15,878 nucleotides of DNA from Candidatus Roizmanbacteria bacterium CG_4_10_14_0_8_um_filter_39_9 (GCA_002784505.1 PFLF01000105.1:1138-17015), one strand, 5' to 3'; numbered from the stretch's first letter, positions 7,930 through 14,547 are shown. Made by a program: numbers and translations. Notes: generated from the sequence alone by a model not told the origin.

Positions 7930-7958
7930 TTGACAAATCTCACCCTTTCATCAATAAT
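7930..7958 (+). promoter_or_regulatory. Promoter of the glutaredoxin-like gene (leaderless)
   Basis: -35 TTGACA at 7930-7935 (perfect consensus), 17-base spacer, -10 AATAAT at 7953-7958, then six bases to ATG 7965. The predicted transcript begins at the start codon. Confidence 0.75.
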
Positions 7959-7964
7959 GAAAAT

Positions 7965-8489
7965 ATGAAGATAACTATCTACACGATAACGGACTGTCAG
8001 TTTTCAAAACAGGAAAAGGAATATTTAACGGCAAACAAGCTTGCTTTTGAAGAAAAGAATCTTGAAACAAATAAAGAATTTCTGTCCGAAATGTTGACCA
8101 TCTCAAATAATTTTGCCGGAACACCGGTTACTAAGATTGATAAAGACGACGGACAAATTGCGATTTTGAAAGGATTTACTAAGGAAGAGTTTGATAAAGC
8201 GCTTGGCTTGTCGGTTGAACCGGCTAAGCCCGTCGAGGTCCCCGCTGTAAAGGCTGATGGGTCAGTCCCTCCCCCTGAGACAGTTCAACCCCCTGCTGCA
8301 CAAACACCTACTCCTGTTACACAACCACCAGTTGAACCACAGAAACCCTTGGCCGATGAAACCCCAGTAAAGCCGGTTGATCCAATGGCAAGCGTATTAA
8401 ACACCCTCCAAACTCAGGCAGAAGCCGCCCCACCGATTCAGGCACCTGTAGCTCCCCCGATGCCGAGCATCCCCGATCCAAAACTTTAA
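7965..8489 (+). CDS. Glutaredoxin-like domain with proline-rich C-terminal tail
   Basis: 174 residues. The first 80 or so form a thioredoxin/glutaredoxin fold: KITIYTI strand, CQFS at 11-14 where glutaredoxins have CPYC or CGFS, and the cis-Pro motif GTPVT at 52-56. The single Cys points to a monothiol-type or non-catalytic protein. From about residue 85 the chain is low-complexity, rich in Pro, Ala, Val, Thr and Gln (for example PPPETVQPPAAQTP), with no membrane segment. The tail may be a flexible linker or binding arm. No signal peptide, so cytosolic. It has its own strong promoter and is divergent from the GH18-like gene. Confidence 0.7.
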   Translation: MKITIYTITDCQFSKQEKEYLTANKLAFEEKNLETNKEFLSEMLTISNNFAGTPVTKIDKDDGQIAILKGFTKEEFDKALGLSVEPAKPVEVPAVKADGSVPPPETVQPPAAQTPTPVTQPPVEPQKPLADETPVKPVDPMASVLNTLQTQAEAAPPIQAPVAPPMPSIPDPKL

Positions 8490-8503
8490 AATATCCATTT
8501 TAA

Positions 8504-8532
8504 TTGCTTATCTTCACCCGCTGAATTATAAT
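8504..8532 (+). promoter_or_regulatory. tRNA-Trp promoter
   Basis: -35 TTGCTT at 8504-8509, 17-base spacer, -10 TATAAT at 8527-8532. The tRNA begins 13 bases further on, leaving a short 5' leader for RNase P. Confidence 0.7.
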
Positions 8533-8545
8533 TATGTCTGTTTTT

Positions 8546-8616
8546 AGGTCTGTAGTGAAATGGTATCATCGGGGTCTCCAAAACCCTTGTTCCGAGTTCG
8601 AATCTCGGCAGACCTG
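8546..8616 (+). tRNA. trnW: tRNA-Trp (anticodon CCA)
   Basis: 71 bases that fold cleanly: acceptor AGGTCTG/CAGACCT, D arm GTGA-loop-TCAT, anticodon stem GGGGT/ACCCT with loop CTCCAAA (anticodon CCA), four-base variable region, T arm CCGAG-TTCGAAT-CTCGG, discriminator G. The 3' CCA is not encoded (CAT follows), so a CCA-adding enzyme is needed. Confidence 0.92.
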
Positions 8617-8620
8617 CATT

Positions 8621-8657
8621 AGAAACTGTTTCCGAGGAACGAGGAAATACAGTTTCT
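8621..8657. terminator. Hairpin just after tRNA-Trp
   Basis: AGAAACTGT (8621-8629) pairs with ACAGTTTCT (8649-8657); TTCC/GGAA can extend the stem around a two-base bulge. It starts four bases after the tRNA. There is no T run, so it may be an intrinsic terminator of weak type, a processing signal, or a repeat. Confidence 0.4.
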
Positions 8658-8662
8658 TATGC

Positions 8663-8700
8663 CCCGCCGTAGTCCCCCGAATCGGAGGACGAAGGAGGGC
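8663..8700 (-). repeat. GC-rich imperfect hairpin between tRNA-Trp and the convergent gene
   Basis: Read on the minus strand directly after the TAG of the nucleotidyltransferase gene: an inner stem TCCTCCG/CGGGGGA around ATT, with a looser outer stem including CCC/GGG and TCC/GGC pairs. It pairs better as minus-strand RNA (G-U allowed), fitting an end-of-transcript structure for that gene. Its high GC stands out from the surroundings, which suggests a dispersed intergenic element. Confidence 0.35.
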
Positions 8701-9428
8701 TAGATCTTTCTTCCTTTAAGCAGAACCTTGTCTCCCCTTTTTAACTCGTCTTTAACCCTGTTCAAAACAACCTGATTTAAAAAAGTGATATTTGTATACA
8801 ATTGAACAGGGTCAATTTTCGCACCACTTCTTACCTTGACTGTGTGCCTAATCAAGTCCTTAAACCTTTGCTCTATATTTAGTTCCAAAGACGCCTCAGC
8901 CATCTCTTCGTAGAGTAATGGGAACTTTTTCGTTTCTAAAATGATCAGCGCTCTCGCTCCATATAAAACTGATTTAATAAATTCTGTGCTCGCAGTTACC
9001 CAATCTCCTTGACGTGAAGATAAAACTGCGCCCAGTGCATATGCTAACTGAAAAGTGACTACTTCAAGCAGATCTGAAACTTTAACAGCGGACAACTTCA
9101 TTCCCTCAATTACTCCCGTCCCTTTTACTGTAATCGCGCTTCCCGCAAGTTCTCTTAAAAAAACCGCTCTTGGAAATGGGGTGTCAAGCGAGTAACGAAG
9201 TATGTCTTCATATATAAATGGGTATAGATTAAGGTTATTCAAAGTATGAAGCTGTGATAACTCCTTTCTCCCCCATTTTTTACCCCTCCCAAATAATACG
9301 CCAACTTCATAATCACTGTCCTTCAGATGATCTCCCCTTGCCCTTGAACCATATACAAATATTGATACGGGTTTTGTTTGACTATAGACTCTATCAATAA
9401 CTTCATTAATAGTTCTTGGAATGTCCAT
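8700..9428 (-). CDS. Minimal nucleotidyltransferase (polymerase-beta fold) with helical C-terminal domain
   Basis: 242 residues. Seen: IFVYGSRARGD at 23-33 and SDYEVGV at 38-44, the G-S...D-x-[DE] pattern of MNT/KNTase-type nucleotidyltransferases (D39 and E41 as metal ligands; the second is Glu instead of Asp). Residues from about 100 are all-helical with RFKDLIRH, a possible R-x6-H, reminiscent of HEPN domains that pair with MNT antitoxins; here both would be in one chain. It could instead be an aminoglycoside- or nucleotide-modifying enzyme. Start ATG 9428, eight bases after the stop of the upstream PEGA gene, so a two-gene operon. Ends with TAG facing tRNA-Trp. Confidence 0.7.
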   Translation of the reverse strand: MDIPRTINEVIDRVYSQTKPVSIFVYGSRARGDHLKDSDYEVGVLFGRGKKWGRKELSQLHTLNNLNLYPFIYEDILRYSLDTPFPRAVFLRELAGSAITVKGTGVIEGMKLSAVKVSDLLEVVTFQLAYALGAVLSSRQGDWVTASTEFIKSVLYGARALIILETKKFPLLYEEMAEASLELNIEQRFKDLIRHTVKVRSGAKIDPVQLYTNITFLNQVVLNRVKDELKRGDKVLLKGRKI

Positions 9429-9436
9429 ATCTAGGA

Positions 9437-10675
9437 TTATTTTATCCCCACCACATACAGATCAGGAAATTTGTTTATGAGAGAGTTGAGGTTGGCAAGG
9501 ACCAGAAGTTTACCGTCTTGGGTAACATCTACATAACCATCTTCGTGAGGACCCGCGTAGACTATCTGCCTATTAGTATTGTCATATTCGACGATAGCAA
9601 TTTGCCTTGACTCATTTAAGACCAAGTGCCGGGAGTCCGGATACCACATAACATAATGCTCGGCGCGTGTCATTTCATTCCTCTCTTCACTCTTTGCCTC
9701 TATTTCTTTTGTCAGTTCATCACTTAACTCGATCTTAAAGTTCTTATCTTCTTTTATATCATAGACATACAATTTTCCTGTCTCAAGGCTCCGCGTTTCT
9801 TTTTCTTGGTCTCCGCTAATGAGTGGAGGGTTAATAAGAAGCGGAAGCGTATCTTTATGGGTTGCAGTATAAAGAACTTTTGTTTTATCCAGAGTAAACG
9901 AAATAATATGAAATGAATCTGATGCAGTAGGCTGAAGTAGTTTGGGAAGTGCCTCAAGAATTTTTATACTTTCTAGTCTCTTTTCTTCATCCCACATTTT
10001 GAGAAGAGAATCTTTTGAAGCCGTCATATCGAGAAGCTCTTTATTCTCTTCATCAAATGAAAGGAGATATGAAACAGAGCCTGTTGGCAGCTCAAATTCA
10101 AAAAGACCCTCTTTATAGTCGGGTGAAAAATATACCTTCGATTTTGTAAAATCAATGTCCTGAGGGAGGTTTTTCTTTGCGAGAATCATTTTAAGCGGAG
10201 GAAATATGGAGATCAACTTAAGGTTGGGATCAAATAAGTGGATACCATCTTTTTCAATATTGTCCTGTTGAGAGAAGAGAAGTAGTCGGCCCGTATCATC
10301 AATCGAGACGATCTTGACGATCCCAAGATTGGTCAAGGGGGTAAGCGACGCATTGATGGGAAACAGTGTAGCATCAGCAACCATCACAAGCTCTCCCTTC
10401 AGATTAAATTTTTTACTCCATGACATGTATCCATCCTTTTTTATCTCAATGGTGTATGCTCCCGGAGCAAGGGTCAGACTCGTATCGGTGACTCCCCGCA
10501 ACTCTCCATTTACATACACTTTTGCCGCTTTTGGACTTGAGGTTATGGCAATGATTCCCGTTGAGGTAAATGATTTCTTGTGAAGATCAAGACGATATCC
10601 GCGCGCATACGCAACAATAAATATAAATACACCGAAAAATAGACCGAATATGAGCACCCTCGAAATTAGTTTCAT
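9437..10675 (-). CDS. Membrane-anchored PEGA-domain / beta-propeller-like protein
   Basis: About 412 residues from ATG 10675 (start MKLISRVLIFG); an in-frame ATG at 10690 adds five residues. Seen: one N-terminal transmembrane helix at about 5-25, then a PEGA domain at about 37-100 with ITSSPKAAKVYVNGELRG, LAPGAYTIEIKKDGY and a closing Leu-Phe-Pro. The rest has spaced beta-strand repeats typical of WD40/TolB-like propellers (for example VMWYPDSRHLVLN and GYVDVTQDGKLLVLAN). PEGA proteins are usually cell-surface or envelope proteins; a binding or scaffold role facing outwards is inferred. It is divergent from mreB and shares the 67-base gap with it, which may link it to envelope growth. Confidence 0.75.
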   Translation of the reverse strand: MKLISRVLIFGLFFGVFIFIVAYARGYRLDLHKKSFTSTGIIAITSSPKAAKVYVNGELRGVTDTSLTLAPGAYTIEIKKDGYMSWSKKFNLKGELVMVADATLFPINASLTPLTNLGIVKIVSIDDTGRLLLFSQQDNIEKDGIHLFDPNLKLISIFPPLKMILAKKNLPQDIDFTKSKVYFSPDYKEGLFEFELPTGSVSYLLSFDEENKELLDMTASKDSLLKMWDEEKRLESIKILEALPKLLQPTASDSFHIISFTLDKTKVLYTATHKDTLPLLINPPLISGDQEKETRSLETGKLYVYDIKEDKNFKIELSDELTKEIEAKSEERNEMTRAEHYVMWYPDSRHLVLNESRQIAIVEYDNTNRQIVYAGPHEDGYVDVTQDGKLLVLANLNSLINKFPDLYVVGIK

Positions 10676-10701
10676 AGTTTTGTAACACAACAGCAGTTTG
10701 C

Positions 10702-10719
10702 TATATTATACAATATAAG
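10702..10719. promoter_or_regulatory. Shared promoter region between the PEGA gene and mreB
   Basis: Minus strand: TATAAT at 10710-10705, about 29 bases before ATG 10675. Plus strand: TATATT at 10702-10707 with TTGTAA at 10680-10685 (16-base spacer), and TATAAG at 10714-10719, exactly six bases before an out-of-frame ATG at 10726. Which -10 box drives mreB is unclear; no SD motif precedes ATG 10743. Confidence 0.4.
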
Positions 10720-10742
10720 CATTATATGTTCGCACGCTCGCT

Positions 10743-11753
10743 ATGTTCTTTCGCAAAAAAGTAGGGATTGATCTAGGTACGGCAAATACCCTCGTTTACG
10801 TGGCTGGCGTGGGGATTGTACTGAACGAACCAACGGTAGTCGCCTACTCCCTTGAAACGAAGCAAATCCTGGCGGTCGGAGATGATGCAAAGGAAATGCT
10901 GGGCCGTACTCCTGGCTCGATTATTGCCTCCCGCCCCATGAAGGAAGGGGTCATTGCCGATTATCGGACAACTGCAGCAATGATTACTTATTTTTTGAAA
11001 AAATCCCTCAAAGGACATGTATTCTGGCCGGAAATAATGATCTCAATTCCCGGAGGTGCATCTCAGGTTGAGAAACGGGCCGTGGTTGCAGCATGCAAAC
11101 AGGCAGGAGCCGCAGATGTTTACCTCATTGAAGAACCACTTGCTGCCGCAATTGGTGCCAAAATCCCCATCTCTCAGGCATCGGGACATATGATAGTCAA
11201 TTTGGGGGGAGGAACCGCGGAGATTGCCGTCATTTCTTTGGGCCAACTCGTCGCCTATAAAACAGTCCGAGTTGCAGGAACCAAATTTGATGAGGCCATT
11301 ATTCATACGCTTCGAAAAAAACATGGGCTTATCATCGGTGAACGCACTGCTGAGCAAATTAAAATCAATATCGGTAATGCGCTCATTGACCAAAAGCCGG
11401 GGATGGTTGAACGCACCTATGAAGTAAAAGGTCGGGATTTTCAAACCGGACTTCCCAAAATATTGATAATTGGTGAGATATCAATAAATGAGGCACTTCA
11501 AAAACCCCTTAAAAGCATTCTTGAAGGAATAAAGGAGGTCCTCAGTCTAACTCCCCCCGAGCTTGCGGCTGATATCGTCGACAAAGGAATTGTTCTTTCT
11601 GGTGGAACTGCGCTCTTAACAAATATTGATCGCTACATTACCTACTACACAAATGTGTCGTCATTCGTCGTTGAAGAACCATTATACTGTGTGATTCGGG
11701 GCGTCGGAATGGCAATAGAAAATCTTCAAAGCTTCAAGGAAGCTATCAGGTAA
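10743..11753 (+). CDS. mreB: Rod-shape-determining actin homologue MreB
   Basis: 336 residues, the usual MreB length. Seen: phosphate-1 loop GIDLGTANTLVYV at 8-20, VGDDAKEMLGRTPG, RPMKEGVIADY, ISIPGGASQVEKRAV at about 97-111, EEPLAAAIGA, phosphate-2 NLGGGTAEIAVI near 154-165 and LSGGTALLTNIDRYI near 283-297. MreB polymerises as membrane-bound filaments that guide elongasome cell-wall synthesis. Neither mreC nor mreD lies next to it here. Start ATG 10743 gives the normal short N-terminus. The divergent partner is a PEGA/propeller membrane protein. Stop TAA. Confidence 0.95.
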   Translation: MFFRKKVGIDLGTANTLVYVAGVGIVLNEPTVVAYSLETKQILAVGDDAKEMLGRTPGSIIASRPMKEGVIADYRTTAAMITYFLKKSLKGHVFWPEIMISIPGGASQVEKRAVVAACKQAGAADVYLIEEPLAAAIGAKIPISQASGHMIVNLGGGTAEIAVISLGQLVAYKTVRVAGTKFDEAIIHTLRKKHGLIIGERTAEQIKINIGNALIDQKPGMVERTYEVKGRDFQTGLPKILIIGEISINEALQKPLKSILEGIKEVLSLTPPELAADIVDKGIVLSGGTALLTNIDRYITYYTNVSSFVVEEPLYCVIRGVGMAIENLQSFKEAIR

Positions 11754-12037
11754 TTGATGAATGATTTAATTGAAGCGCTCTGACACCCTAAAATAAAATA
11801 TGAAAATATTTGAACATCTTATAGTAAATTATGATCTTGCTCGACCCGTACGTTTACCTATTAAATAAGATTATGAGTGGCGGTTGTTATGTGTATATAG
11901 TATATTTTTCATAAATATATATTTTCTATTGAATGAGTCTATGTTTATATTTTCAATACTTGCTTTATCTTGTTCACATATATTGAACAATAATAAGCTT
12001 TCAACATTTATTGTTTCGAATAGTTTTAAGCTTGTAG
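11754..12037. other. AT-rich intergenic region
   Basis: No convincing gene. A 22-codon frame at 11800-11868 (MKIFEHLIVNYDL...) follows TAAAAT by five bases but has no other support. The part from about 11885 is extremely AT-rich. Inverted repeats are found at 11970-12015. Confidence 0.5.
11970..12015. promoter_or_regulatory. Two mutually exclusive inverted repeats upstream of the GT26 gene
   Basis: TTGTTCA (11970-11976) pairs with TGAACAA (11984-11990). The overlapping AACAATAA (11986-11993) also pairs perfectly with TTATTGTT (12008-12015). The middle segment can use only one partner. They lie upstream of the -10 box at 12038, so they would act as DNA operators or in a longer upstream transcript. 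Confidence 0.35.
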
Positions 12038-12043
12038 TATAAT
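12038..12043 (+). promoter_or_regulatory. -10 box of the GT26 gene (leaderless)
   Basis: TATAAT at 12038-12043, seven bases before ATG 12051. The -35 is weak (TTCGAA at 12015-12020, 17-base spacer). Confidence 0.6.
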
Positions 12044-12050
12044 TGCTCAT

Positions 12051-12830
12051 ATGGAGAAATTATTATTTAAACAATTTGCCATTCCACAGCTCTCTCGGAA
12101 AGATGTCCTAGAGAAAATTATAAAATACCTATTAAGGCCTCGTGGTTTTTTTCATATTGTATCCCTAAATCCTGAAAATATTATCCTGGCAGAGCGGAAC
12201 CGCACATTCAAAAAGATTGTCAAGACGGCCCAATTACCTATTATTGACGGCGTTGGGATTGTCCTGGCGGCCCAAATCTTACATATCACGGCTGGTGAGC
12301 GCTATCCTGGCGTTGACCTCATGAACGATCTTATAAGATTGGTAGGAGAAATGAGCTTACCAGTACTTCTTTTAGGGGGTAAGGAAAATTTAGCACTTCA
12401 ACTTGCTCAGTGCTATCAGCGAAGCTACCCCAAGGCTAAATTCAGGGGCATTCAGGGCATACGAAATATCAACAAACCCACCACCCTGGAAGAAGAGGAT
12501 ATTCACTCTATAGTGACTACTATGAGGCCCCGAATAGTGTTTGCTGCATTCGGATCTCCCGCACAGGAACTATGGTTTAATAGCCATAAATCATGGTTTA
12601 GAGGTACCATGTGTATGGGGGTTGGGGGTGGTTTTGATTATCTAAGCGGAGCTATAAAACGGCCCAATTCTCTTGTCCGCCGTTTGGGACTTGAGTGGTT
12701 TTTCAGACTGATAAACCAACCGTGGCGTATGGTAAGGCAGATCCGCTTGTTATTCTTTGTCGGTCAAGTTATAAAGCAGCTAATATATGAAACCATCAAG
12801 CCACCCCGGGTATTCAAAACTTGTCGTTAA
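12051..12830 (+). CDS. WecG/TagA/CpsF-family glycosyltransferase (GT26)
   Basis: 259 residues, typical for the family. Seen: VSLNPENIILAE at 37-48, IIDGVGIVLAAQ at 64-75 with the conserved DG, RYPGVDL at 84-90, LLLGG at 106-110, AAFGSPAQELW at 165-175 and GVGGGFDYLSG at 190-200 followed by RPNSL and LEWFFRL...QPWR. GT26 enzymes add N-acetylmannosamine(-uronic acid) or similar sugars to undecaprenyl-diphosphate-linked intermediates for teichoic acid, enterobacterial common antigen or exopolysaccharide. They act on the cytosolic membrane face; the basic, hydrophobic C-terminus (about 216-252) suits membrane attachment. Its donor here is unknown. The next gene begins inside its last 44 bases. 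Confidence 0.9.
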   Translation: MEKLLFKQFAIPQLSRKDVLEKIIKYLLRPRGFFHIVSLNPENIILAERNRTFKKIVKTAQLPIIDGVGIVLAAQILHITAGERYPGVDLMNDLIRLVGEMSLPVLLLGGKENLALQLAQCYQRSYPKAKFRGIQGIRNINKPTTLEEEDIHSIVTTMRPRIVFAAFGSPAQELWFNSHKSWFRGTMCMGVGGGFDYLSGAIKRPNSLVRRLGLEWFFRLINQPWRMVRQIRLLFFVGQVIKQLIYETIKPPRVFKTCR

Positions 12831-13737
12831 TACTATATCGTATTTCCATTTCTTCAACTATTCGCCATCTTTCGAGCAAATTTATACTTTTTTTCCCGAA
12901 AAAATATCAAAAAGACAGTTAAAAACCGTCATCAATCGCTTCATCAATCAGAAAAAACTAATAGCACATGAAGAAGCTACGTTAATGCGGACTTTGATGA
13001 AGAAGAAAGATTATGAACTTAATAAAGAGCTAAATAACAAACCAAATCATCAATCTTTGAATATTAAATTTTGTCATTTGGATTTCCCGCTTTATACTCT
13101 CCCCCAGTATAGTATAAATACTTCTGTGACAATCCAAAGACATATTATTTCCAATAATAAACTTGCTTTAGTATACTGTTATACTAAAGCACTCTCCAGA
13201 ATACCTCTTGTCAAGATGGTTGCGATTACCGGATCGGCTTCTGTGGGAAACTGTACGCCAAAAGACGATATTGATATAATGATAATTGCCAAACGTGGAT
13301 ATTTGTGGATTTCGCGCTTCTTTACAATCCTTCTTTCTATTTTATATAACGTGAGAAATCTCGTATGTTTGAACCTATTTTTTGATGAAACCGATCTAAC
13401 TATCCCCCGCAACAAACAAACACCCTATGTGGCACATGAGATACTGCAGATGAAACCAGTGATAGACAAGGGGCAAATATATAAGAGATTTATTTCAGAA
13501 AATCGATGGGTCAGAAAAATATATCCTAACTCCTTAATGTCAAATTACAAAGCTCAAATCACAAATCAATCACAAAATTCAAAGTATAAATATCAAATTA
13601 TTCGTCTGTTTGAGGCCATTTTAAAACAAATTCAGCTTGCGATAATACGGAAGAATAAAACAAGCTTCATGATTACCGACACTCAGCTTTGGTTATTTCG
13701 ACGGGATTTTGAGAAAAAGATTAGGTCTAAATTATAG
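12787..13737 (+). CDS. Winged-helix-like / nucleotidyltransferase-domain protein
   Basis: 316 residues from ATG 12787, overlapping the GT26 gene by 44 bases. Seen: residues about 10-70 are helical with a wHTH-like SKRQLKTVINRFINQKKL; AITGSASVGNC at 146-156 followed by KDDIDIMII at 159-167, a polymerase-beta-type nucleotidyltransferase signature (G-S, D-x-D); hydrophobic helices at about 171-197; and a conserved-looking QTPYVAHEILQMKP. The substrate is unknown. Its fixed coupling to an envelope glycosyltransferase suggests a role in surface-glycan or nucleotide-sugar work, by inference only. Residues about 252-267 come from the second copy of the A/T-rich repeat. Stop TAG at 13735-13737 abuts the convergent gene with no spacer. 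Confidence 0.65.
   Translation: MKPSSHPGYSKLVVNTISYFHFFNYSPSFEQIYTFFPEKISKRQLKTVINRFINQKKLIAHEEATLMRTLMKKKDYELNKELNNKPNHQSLNIKFCHLDFPLYTLPQYSINTSVTIQRHIISNNKLALVYCYTKALSRIPLVKMVAITGSASVGNCTPKDDIDIMIIAKRGYLWISRFFTILLSILYNVRNLVCLNLFFDETDLTIPRNKQTPYVAHEILQMKPVIDKGQIYKRFISENRWVRKIYPNSLMSNYKAQITNQSQNSKYKYQIIRLFEAILKQIQLAIIRKNKTSFMITDTQLWLFRRDFEKKIRSKL
13541..13584 (+). repeat. A/T-rich dispersed repeat, copy 2, in-frame inside the nucleotidyltransferase gene
   Basis: CAAATTACAAA, then TCAAATCACAAATCAAT, then CAAAATTCAAA, matching the copy at 6969-7018 (minus strand) in order and reading frame. The encoded AQITNQSQNSK resembles FQITNQYQNSNSK in the GH18-like protein. The two host genes are otherwise unrelated. 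Confidence 0.7.
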
Positions 13738-14280
13738 CTAAACTTCTCGATACATGTAAATTTCATCGACGTACTCATCTTTATAGAAAATGCTCTTTGG
13801 AAGGCGGCCTAACTCTTTAAAACCGTATTTTTCATAGAGATGTTTTGCGCGATCGTTTATTATAAAAACCTCAAGATCAATAAGTTTCATGGATGGAAGT
13901 TCCTGTACTGACTGTTTTAAAATGCTCTCCAATAGTTTTGAACCGATTCCCTGATCGCGGACCTCTTTTGATAGTGAGATCCCCAGATGACCTACATGGG
14001 CGTGAATTTTTTCCTTAAGATTGATCTGAGCAGCACCAACAATTTTTTTTCCCTTCTCAACCACTAAAAAAACGGCCCTTTGCTCTTTTATTTTGGCGAG
14101 TTGCGACTCAACAAATTTTTTTTCTTCTTCAAACAAAATCTATTCTCCTTGACGCAAAATAAACGTCCGTTCAAGAGAAAGCTCATTTATGTAATCCATA
14201 GGTGCCTGAGTATCTTTTGTCTCAAGATGACGGATACAATATTCTTCCTTGCTTTTTGTGTTGCCAGTGAAAATAATCAT
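13738..14280 (-). pseudogene. GNAT N-acetyltransferase interrupted by an in-frame TAG
   Basis: From ATG 14280 the frame reads MIIFTGNTKSKEEYCIRHLE and on to FILRQGE, meets TAG at 14142-14140, and continues in the same frame as ILFEEEKKFVESQLAKIKE through a full GNAT core to TAG 13740-13738. The core shows FLVVEKGKKIVGAAQI, the acetyl-CoA loop RDQGIGSKLL and LIDLEVFIINDRAKHLYEKYGF, a RimI/phosphinothricin-acetyltransferase-like layout. The upstream piece supplies the first strand and helix and has its own leaderless promoter, so ATG 14280 is very probably the ancestral start. Gln (CAG to TAG) would fit the interrupted site. A shortened 132-residue protein could start at TTG 14136 but would lack part of the fold. 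Acceptor substrate unknown. Confidence 0.65.
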
Positions 14281-14286
14281 GGCTTA

Positions 14287-14292
14287 ATTATA
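14287..14292 (-). promoter_or_regulatory. -10 box of the GNAT gene (leaderless)
   Basis: TATAAT on the minus strand at 14292-14287, exactly six bases before ATG 14280. This supports the long form of the gene over a TTG start at 14136. No clear -35 box. Confidence 0.6.
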
Positions 14293-14313
14293 CATAAGCC
14301 GCTTCCACTTTGC

Positions 14314-14319
14314 TATAAT
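14314..14319 (+). promoter_or_regulatory. Extended -10 promoter of the tRNA-Leu/tRNA-Ser pair
   Basis: TGC immediately before TATAAT (14314-14319) forms an extended -10 (TGn), which can replace a poor -35. tRNA-Leu begins ten bases later. Confidence 0.6.
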
Positions 14320-14329
14320 GTGAAGCATT

Positions 14330-14414
14330 GCCGGGGTGTTGAAATGGCAGACAAGCATGCTTCAGAAGCATGTGGCTCGCAAGGGCCGTGAAGGTTCAAG
14401 TCCTTTCCCCGGCA
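14330..14414 (+). tRNA. trnL: tRNA-Leu (anticodon CAG)
   Basis: 85 bases, type II. Acceptor GCCGGGG/CCCCGGC, D stem TTG/CAA, anticodon stem CATGC/GCATG with loop TTCAGAA (anticodon CAG), long variable arm GGCTC-GCAA-GGGCC, T loop TTCAAGT, discriminator A as required for Leu. CCA is not encoded. Two bases separate it from tRNA-Ser(GCT), so they are co-transcribed. Confidence 0.92.
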
Positions 14415-14416
14415 CA

Positions 14417-14502
14417 GGAGAGTTGGCAGAGTGGCCCAATGCGTGGGATTGCTAATCCCATGAGCCGCAAGGCTCGCACAGGTTCAAATCCTGTACTCTC
14501 CG
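14417..14502 (+). tRNA. trnS: tRNA-Ser (anticodon GCT)
   Basis: 86 bases, type II. Acceptor GGAGAGT/ACTCTCC, anticodon stem TGGGA/TCCCA with loop TTGCTAA (anticodon GCT, reads AGC and AGT), variable arm GAGCC-GCAA-GGCTC, T arm ACAGG-TTCAAAT-CCTGT, discriminator G as in serine tRNAs. CCA not encoded. Confidence 0.92.
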
Positions 14503-14530
14503 CCTTCGATCCTGAATATTTTCTACCCTG

Positions 14531-14536
14531 TATAAT
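14531..14536 (+). promoter_or_regulatory. -10 box of the Ser-type tRNA with anticodon ACT
   Basis: TATAAT at 14531-14536, eleven bases before the tRNA. It gives this gene its own promoter, separate from the Leu/Ser pair. No good -35 seen. Confidence 0.5.
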
Positions 14537-14547
14537 GATAACCACTA

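Noticed and set aside
8534..8719. Open frame over tRNA-Trp and the hairpins
   Set aside because: It is the tRNA and intergenic hairpins read as protein.
11731..11745. AGCTTC/GAAGCT hairpin as the mreB terminator
   Set aside because: It lies within the mreB coding end and has no T run after it.
13738..14280. TAG recoded as Gln throughout the genome
   Set aside because: TAG is the natural end of the nucleotidyltransferase genes (8700 and 13735) and the HisB-like gene (15180), so it works as a stop.
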